14,330 bases of DNA from Spirochaetia bacterium (lineage in GTDB: Bacteria > Patescibacteriota > Minisyncoccia > UBA6257 > UBA9933), in NCBI GenBank assembly GCA_007279775.1, contig QYPD01000002.1:1-14330 (forward strand). Direction: 5' to 3'. Positions 10,896 to 14,330 of this stretch are shown piece after piece (position 1 is the stretch's first letter; each line of letters starts with the position of its first letter). The notes beneath the pieces are model-generated. The model did no database searches. It was not told the DNA's origin and saw only the letters and a program-made list of their open reading frames with translations. A program made the position numbers and the translations under genes.

Positions 10896-11228
10896 GTGAA
10901 AAATACAGTAAAGAAAGCGGCGGAAGTCATCCCTGTCGGGACAGAAAGGGATGACGTGAAAGTTTGGCTGGTTGTTAACGGTCCAACGGAAACCGTGGTT
11001 CGTGTAATGACCGCGATTGGCTTCAAAAACAACGCCGAAGCAAAAGCCAGGGCGGAGGCGGTGAGAAATCAGGAGGTGCTTTGTTTGCGCAAGGTCGGCT
11101 ATGGGCTGGCAGGCGAGCTGAAGCGATCAATAAAAATAATAAACTGGAGGTTTTTTCTCACGACTGATTACACTTTCCAGTGGACAGATTGGAAGTATAA
11201 AACAATGAAAATGGTGAAGCCCACTTGA
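10896..11228 (+). CDS. Orphan protein of unknown function (110 aa)
   Basis: Not recognised. Starts with GTG behind a strong ribosome binding site GGAGGT (10885-10890) at 5 nt distance. The 110-residue product is soluble and basic. A strand-like stretch KVWLVVNGPTETVVRVMTAIGF is followed by an Ala/Glu/Arg-rich helix (NNAEAKARAEAVRNQEVLCL), then KVGYGLAGELKRS, and a Trp/Tyr/Thr-rich end (about 83-104). Residues 11-20 are encoded by a palindrome, so the ancestral protein may have begun near KVWLVV. The gene is a self-contained unit with its own promoter, folded leader and strong terminator, which argues that it is highly expressed. No neighbour suggests a role. Confidence 0.75.
   Translation: MKNTVKKAAEVIPVGTERDDVKVWLVVNGPTETVVRVMTAIGFKNNAEAKARAEAVRNQEVLCLRKVGYGLAGELKRSIKIINWRFFLTTDYTFQWTDWKYKTMKMVKPT
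10926..10955. repeat. Palindrome in the 110-residue gene
   Basis: GTCATCCC (10926-10933) pairs with GGGATGAC (10948-10955), and TGTC/GACA (10934-10943) form a short inner hairpin. The unit is 30 bp, exactly residues 11-20 of the product. Confidence 0.85.
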
Positions 11229-11252
11229 ACGGGCGAACCTTTCAGGGATTAC

Positions 11253-11289
11253 AATGGCGTCGTCATCACAGGATGAGGCGCCATTTTTA
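11253..11289 (+). terminator. Terminator of the 110-residue gene
   Basis: AATGGCG (11253-11259) pairs with CGCCATT (11279-11285), inner TCATC with GATGA, and a T-rich stretch TTTTTAT closes the structure. It lies 25 nt after the stop codon. Confidence 0.88.
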
Positions 11290-11305
11290 TATCTTGTTTA
11301 TAAAT

Positions 11306-11314
11306 TGTGGATAA
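11306..11314 (-). promoter_or_regulatory. DnaA-box-like 9-mer
   Basis: TGTGGATAA is the exact complement of the DnaA box TTATCCACA. A second exact copy lies at 11443-11451, but there it overlaps the MraZ repeats. Two boxes 130 bp apart, on either side of a terminator, do not make an origin. Confidence 0.4.
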
Positions 11315-11335
11315 AATAGGGGCGAGAAAGTAAAA

Positions 11336-11360
11336 AATCCTTTTAAATAAAGGGTTTTTT
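11336..11360. terminator. Second, possibly bidirectional terminator
   Basis: AATCCTTT (11336-11343) pairs with AAAGGGTT (11349-11356, one G-U pair) around TAAAT, with A-run before and T-run after. It separates the orphan gene from the division cluster. Confidence 0.75.
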
Positions 11361-11395
11361 ATTTACCTGAGAGTTCTAAATTAATTTAATTGTGG

Positions 11396-11424
11396 TTGAC
11401 CGAAAGCGATTAATAAGGCAGAAT
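11396..11424 (+). promoter_or_regulatory. Promoter of the mraZ division cluster
   Basis: TTGACC (11396-11401), a 17-nt spacer and CAGAAT (11419-11424). Transcription should begin near 11431, directly at the MraZ repeats, leaving a leader of about 280 nt before mraZ. Confidence 0.65.
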
Positions 11425-11434
11425 TAAACATAAG

Positions 11435-11478
11435 TGGGGGAATGTGGATAACTATGGGGATAAGTACTCATTGTGGGG
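11435..11478 (+). promoter_or_regulatory. MraZ operator (TGGRN direct repeats)
   Basis: TGGGG (11435), TGGAT (11445) and TGGGG (11455) are spaced exactly 10 bp apart, i.e. 5-nt units with 5-nt spacers, which is the arrangement described for E. coli MraZ at its own promoter. A fourth TGGGG (11474) is shifted by one base from the register. The block lies right after the -10, where a bound repressor would hinder transcription start. Confidence 0.8.
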
Positions 11479-11490
11479 GATAACCAATTC

Positions 11491-11618
11491 GCTGATATTG
11501 TTTCCCTCAACCCGCTTCGCTCCGTCCAGCGACTCCGCTCGCTAGTCCTCGTCGAGCAATCCCGCTTAGGCGGGAACCATGCTTGCTCGACTGTGGGGTT
11601 TCGTGAACCAATATCAGC
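11491..11618. repeat. Nested inverted repeats in the mraZ leader
   Basis: The outer arms GCTGATATTG (11491-11500) and CAATATCAGC (11609-11618) are perfect and extend by TTC/GAA after one mismatch. Inside are AGCGA/TCGCT with GACT/AGTC, then GTCGAGCAA/TTGCTCGAC enclosing TCCCGC-TTAG-GCGGGA. If transcribed, this makes a closed multi-arm RNA of about 128 nt. It may be a structured leader or an inserted palindromic element. Confidence 0.72.
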
Positions 11619-11657
11619 TTATCTTGATAGAAATTAGAATAATTTAAAAACGATATT

Positions 11658-11707
11658 TTCGGATCCATTCGGATAATTCGGATGAATTCGTAGTTTCGGA
11701 TCGCATT
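11658..11707 (+). repeat. TTCGGAT repeats and uninterrupted pre-start repeat
   Basis: TTCGGAT occurs at 11658, 11668, 11677 and 11695. The 32 nt 11676-11707 equal the two halves found before rplJ (6931-6945 plus 6978-6994), here without the palindromic insert. The mraZ ATG follows one base later. Confidence 0.85.
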
Positions 11708-11708
11708 T

Positions 11709-12140
11709 ATGTTCATCGGAGAATTTAGCCACAATTTAGATAATAAGGGTAGAATCGCGGTGCCGGCGAAGTTTAGAAATAAATTGACCGCCGGAGCGAT
11801 TATCACGCGCGGCCTGGACCGCTGCCTTTTTGTTTTTGATTCCAAAGAGTGGGAAGCGCTGGCGCAAAAATTAATTTCTTTGCCGCTGACGCAAGCGAAC
11901 TCGCGCGCGTTTACAAGATTGATGCTTGCCGGCGCCGCCGATGTTGAATTGGACAAGCAAGGCAGAATTTTAATTCCGGATTATTTGCGCGAATACGCCG
12001 GGTTGAAAAAACAATCGGTGATAACCGGATTGTACAACAGGTTTGAAATTTGGGACGCGGAAAGTTGGAAACAATATAAAACGAAAACCGAAAGCCAGTC
12101 AGACGAGATAGCGGAGAAATTAGGAGAACTCGGTATTTAA
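11709..12140 (+). CDS. mraZ: Transcriptional regulator MraZ
   Basis: A 143-residue protein of normal length with the two SpoVT-AbrB-like DNA-binding half-domains in tandem: DNKGRIAVPAKFR (11-23) and DKQGRILIPDYLR (about 82-94), joined by the helical SRAFTRLMLAGAADVE. MraZ forms a ring and binds TGGGN repeats in front of its own operon, repressing the division and cell wall cluster. The matching repeats at 11435-11478 make autoregulation likely here. It is the first gene of the cluster, followed by rsmH. There is no Shine-Dalgarno; the start is preceded by the TTCGGAT repeat. Confidence 0.96.
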   Translation: MFIGEFSHNLDNKGRIAVPAKFRNKLTAGAIITRGLDRCLFVFDSKEWEALAQKLISLPLTQANSRAFTRLMLAGAADVELDKQGRILIPDYLREYAGLKKQSVITGLYNRFEIWDAESWKQYKTKTESQSDEIAEKLGELGI

Positions 12141-12262
12141 TTTTCAATTTACAATGACCAATTTTCAATCAAAATCCAAATGTTTAATGTTTAATGTCTA
12201 AATTACTTGATATTTGTGAAATTGAAAGTTCATTGATAATTGGAAATTGATAATTGAAAATT
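12139..12262. repeat. Long imperfect hairpin between mraZ and rsmH
   Basis: AATTTTCAATT (12139-12149) and AATTGAAAATT (12252-12262) are perfect 11-bp arms, and the following bases (12151-12169 against 12233-12251) continue the pairing imperfectly. The element overlaps the mraZ stop codon and ends one base before the rsmH ATG, so a hairpin in the mRNA would occlude the rsmH start. Confidence 0.75.
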
Positions 12263-12263
12263 T

Positions 12264-13139
12264 ATGTCACACATCCCCGTACTTTTAAAAGAAGTAATTG
12301 AAATTTTAAATCCCAAGCCTGGAGAATTTTTCATAGATGGAACGTTTGGGGCTGGAGGGCACAGCACGGCAATTTTGAAAAAAATCGGTTTAAATGGAAA
12401 ATTATTGGGAATTGATTGGGATAAAAAAGTGATTGCAAATTTCAAATTGCAGATTGCAAATTATAAAAATTTAATCCTGGTTCAGGGTAACTACGCAGAT
12501 ATTCCGGAAATTTTGAATGAGAGAAAGCTGCATAGGGCCGATGGATTGATTATTGATTTGGGTTTGTCTTCTGACCAGTTGGAAAGTTCGGGCAGAGGAT
12601 TCAGTTTTCTGAAAGACGAAATTCTTGATATGAGATTTGATTCGGAAAGCGGAGCGCTGTCGGCTGCGGAAATAATAAACAGTTTAAGTGAAAAAGAATT
12701 AGCCGATATATTTTGGAAGTACGGCGAAGAAGGAAATTCAAGGAGAATAGCCAAAGAAATCGTTGAAAAAAGAAGGAAAAATCGGATAAAAACAACATTT
12801 GAACTGGCGGAAATCGTGGAAAACGCCGTTTCGCGCCGAGGCAAAATACATCCAGCAACGAAAGTTTTTCAGGCGTTAAGGATTTATGTCAACGATGAAC
12901 TGGAGAATTTGGAAAGATTATTGAAAAATTTGGGCATAATTTTAAAACCACAAGGCAGGGCGGCGATAATATCTTTCCATTCGCTGGAGGACAGATTGGT
13001 AAAAAATTATTTCAGAGATATGGCGAAAAGCGGGCGGGCGGAAATTCTGACGAAAAAACCAATTGTTCCGTCTCAAGAAGAAATAAAAAATAATCAAAGG
13101 TCGAGATCAGCTAAATTAAGGGCTTTGTATAAAATTTGA
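12264..13139 (+). CDS. rsmH: 16S rRNA (cytosine1402-N4)-methyltransferase RsmH
   Basis: A 291-residue SAM-dependent enzyme that methylates C1402 in the decoding centre of 16S rRNA. It shows HIPVLLKEVIEIL at the start, SAM motif FIDGTFGAGGHS (23-34), GIDWD (49-53), ADGLIIDLGLSSDQL, GRGFSF and DMRFD, KVFQALRIYVNDEL, SFHSLEDRLVKNYF, and the typical end NQRSRSAKLRALYKI. Length is slightly shorter than the usual 300-315. Residues 56-68 come from a stretch with an 11-nt direct repeat (GATTGCAAATT at 12431 and 12452), but the length there is normal. It is the second gene of the division cluster, as in most bacteria; no Shine-Dalgarno is seen. Confidence 0.97.
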   Translation: MSHIPVLLKEVIEILNPKPGEFFIDGTFGAGGHSTAILKKIGLNGKLLGIDWDKKVIANFKLQIANYKNLILVQGNYADIPEILNERKLHRADGLIIDLGLSSDQLESSGRGFSFLKDEILDMRFDSESGALSAAEIINSLSEKELADIFWKYGEEGNSRRIAKEIVEKRRKNRIKTTFELAEIVENAVSRRGKIHPATKVFQALRIYVNDELENLERLLKNLGIILKPQGRAAIISFHSLEDRLVKNYFRDMAKSGRAEILTKKPIVPSQEEIKNNQRSRSAKLRALYKI

Positions 13140-13175
13140 AGTCAAAAATGAACAAATTTTATTTACAAAACCTTT

Positions 13176-13277
13176 ACCCAGCCCTTTAAGCACGTGGAAT
13201 CAAAATAAAAATAATTTATTAAAATTAAATTATAATTTCTAAATTGGTTATTATTCAACGGGCATAGAGGGCTGGGT
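13176..13277. repeat. 10-bp inverted repeat framing the rsmH-ftsL gap
   Basis: ACCCAGCCCT (13176-13185) is the perfect complement of AGGGCTGGGT (13268-13277). Between them is a very AT-rich stretch with a -10-like TATAAT (13231-13236) but no -35. Another imperfect hairpin (CAATG at 13281, CATTG near 13306) follows. Confidence 0.6.
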
Positions 13278-13338
13278 GCTCAATGTGATAGTAAAATTTA
13301 CTTCGCATTGGGCTCATAAATTAAAATCACATTGGCAT

Positions 13339-13653
13339 ATGACAATAATTCAACCTCACAAAAGCAATAACGGTTCAAATTTTTTGGTTTCTATTTTAAT
13401 GATGGGCTGTGTCGTCGTGGCGCTTTGGGGGATATTTTTATATAATCAACTTGTTGATATCCGCCATGAAGTGGGTAGTAGGGGAAACAATATCCAAAAG
13501 GCTGAAGTGACAAACGCGGAATTGAAAAATTCTTTTTATAATATTACCGATACGGATAGTTTAAAATCCGCATCAAACGCGCAAACGTTGATTTTGGACC
13601 AAAACCCGCAGTACGTTAAAGTGGCGGAAAACAGGCAATTAAGCACAAACTAA
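13339..13653 (+). CDS. FtsL-like division protein
   Basis: A 104-residue bitopic membrane protein: a short N-terminus (MTIIQPHKSNNGSN), one membrane segment (about 16-37, FLVSILMMGCVVVALWGIFLY), then an extracytoplasmic helix-forming stretch (NQLVDIRHEVGSRGNNIQKAEVTNAELKNSFYNI) compatible with the FtsL/DivIC coiled coil. Sequence similarity to FtsL is low, as usual for this family; the call rests on topology, size and position between rsmH and ftsI. An alternative GTG start at 13276 would add 21 residues but lies in a hairpin and lacks a family-like sequence; ATG 13339 is preferred. Confidence 0.72.
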   Translation: MTIIQPHKSNNGSNFLVSILMMGCVVVALWGIFLYNQLVDIRHEVGSRGNNIQKAEVTNAELKNSFYNITDTDSLKSASNAQTLILDQNPQYVKVAENRQLSTN

Positions 13654-13687
13654 TTAACCAACTATCTAATTATCCAATTAATTAAAC

Positions 13688-14330
13688 ATGCAATGGCGGA
13701 TTAAAGGATTAATAATTTTTTTCGGCGCCCTCTTTCTATTTTTAATTTTTAACGTTTATAACGTTCAAATAAAAAAGGGAGCTTATTATTTAACCAAAGC
13801 CCAAATGCAAGAAGAGGCGAGCGGAGGCTTTGAGGCACCAAGGGGAAATATTTATTTTTTAGATAAAAACGATAATTCCGTTCAAGCCGCCATGAATAAA
13901 GATTATCAGATAATTTACGCCGTTCCGGTTGAAATTCAGGCGAGTGGCGATCAGACATCGGCTTACGCGGAAAAATTAAGTCCGATAACCGGCGTTTCGG
14001 TTGAGGAATTAAGCGGAAAATTCAGTAAAGGAAACGACAAATACGAACTTATTTTAGAAAAAGCATCTTCGCAGCAAACAACCGAGATTAAAAATTTAAA
14101 TCTTAAAGGGATTTACATCAGTAACCATCTTTTGCGTTTTTATCCGTTCGGCGATTTGGCGGCGCATGTTTTGGGATTTACCGATTATTCAAGCGGTTCG
14201 GCGGAAGGCAAATACGGCGTGGAGCTTTATTTTAACGATTTACTTTCCGGAAAAGACGGCGGAATTGAAGATGGAAAGCTCATCGCGGCCGAATCGGGGA
14301 AAGATTTGATTTTAACGATAGACCCCACGA
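13688..14330 (+). CDS. ftsI: Penicillin-binding protein FtsI/PBP2-like (5' part)
   Basis: The reading frame is open from ATG 13688 to the window end, giving 214 residues of a longer protein. A short cytoplasmic start (MQWRIKG) and one membrane anchor (about 7-25) are followed by the class B PBP N-terminal (dimerisation) region: FEAPRGNIYF with the conserved RGxI, then LRFYPFGDLAAHVLGFTDY and GKYGVELYFNDLLSGKDG, typical of FtsI/PBP2, ending at DLILTIDPT just before the transpeptidase domain. The catalytic SxxK motif lies beyond the window. It makes septal peptidoglycan cross-links together with FtsW and is localised by FtsL-type partners. Confidence 0.93.
   Translation, partial: MQWRIKGLIIFFGALFLFLIFNVYNVQIKKGAYYLTKAQMQEEASGGFEAPRGNIYFLDKNDNSVQAAMNKDYQIIYAVPVEIQASGDQTSAYAEKLSPITGVSVEELSGKFSKGNDKYELILEKASSQQTTEIKNLNLKGIYISNHLLRFYPFGDLAAHVLGFTDYSSGSAEGKYGVELYFNDLLSGKDGGIEDGKLIAAESGKDLILTIDPT

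Noticed and set aside
11306..11480. Possible replication origin because of two exact DnaA-box 9-mers and G-rich repeats
   Set aside because: Only two boxes 130 bp apart, separated by a terminator, no dnaA/dnaN nearby, and the second box coincides with the MraZ repeat array.
11507..11956. Minus-strand 149-residue ORF over the mraZ leader and gene
   Set aside because: Its main part is antisense to mraZ, and the rest runs through the inverted repeats.
12431..12462. Repeat insertion in rsmH (GATTGCAAATT twice)
   Set aside because: The protein length in this region matches normal RsmH, so a true insertion is not supported; it may be only biased codon content.

Overview
The window looks like a chromosomal piece of a Patescibacteria/CPR bacterium, most likely Parcubacteria-like. 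The grounds are moderately AT-rich DNA with short intergenic spaces, start codons mostly without a Shine-Dalgarno sequence, standard stop codons including TGA, tRNAs mostly without an encoded CCA, very many short GC-rich palindromes and AT-rich hairpins between genes, and a compact division cluster (mraZ, rsmH, ftsL-like, ftsI). The lineage is an inference from style, not from a database match.

Layout. 1-610: a tRNA cluster (Tyr, Thr-UGU, Thr-GGU, Val-GAC) with a decayed tRNA remnant and a bidirectional terminator. 623-5016, minus strand: a MacAB-like efflux/export operon (membrane fusion protein, ATPase, permease), then a small remnant of another permease C-terminus and a DUF5666-like anchored protein. 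5165-5463, plus strand: rpmG (L33) and tRNA-Trp. 5655-5983: a small unknown minus-strand gene with a very strong ribosome binding site, and a divergent promoter region shared with pcm. 5992-6690: protein-L-isoaspartate methyltransferase carrying a heptanucleotide tandem repeat. 6772-8098: the rplJ-rplL operon, with a clear promoter, an L10 leader with attenuator, and a terminator. 8141-8339: a truncated tRNA-Val copy, a run of hairpins, and an intact tRNA-Val(CAC). 8357-10799: a membrane protein of unknown role, a CYTH phosphatase-like protein, a papain-like/NlpC-P60-like protein and an AlkD-type DNA glycosylase. 10803-11289: an isolated 110-residue unknown gene with its own promoter, strong ribosome binding site and terminator. 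11396-14330: the division cluster, with a promoter, a recognisable MraZ operator, a long folded leader, mraZ, rsmH, an FtsL-like gene and the start of ftsI.

How it works together. The rplJ-rplL unit appears to be autoregulated by L10(L12) at the leader, and the division cluster by MraZ at TGGRN repeats spaced 10 bp apart. The MacAB set is a three-gene translationally tight operon that probably exports a small molecule or peptide across the envelope.

The most unusual property is the repeat ecology. Near-perfect palindromes sit in frame inside coding genes (two in alkD, one in the L7/L12 hinge, one at the N-terminus of the 110-residue gene), which resembles Rickettsia palindromic elements in form. 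In addition, a 32-nt sequence preceding the mraZ start codon is found again before rplJ, where it is split exactly in two by a 32-bp GC-rich palindrome. That pair is a natural empty-site/filled-site comparison for a small mobile palindrome.
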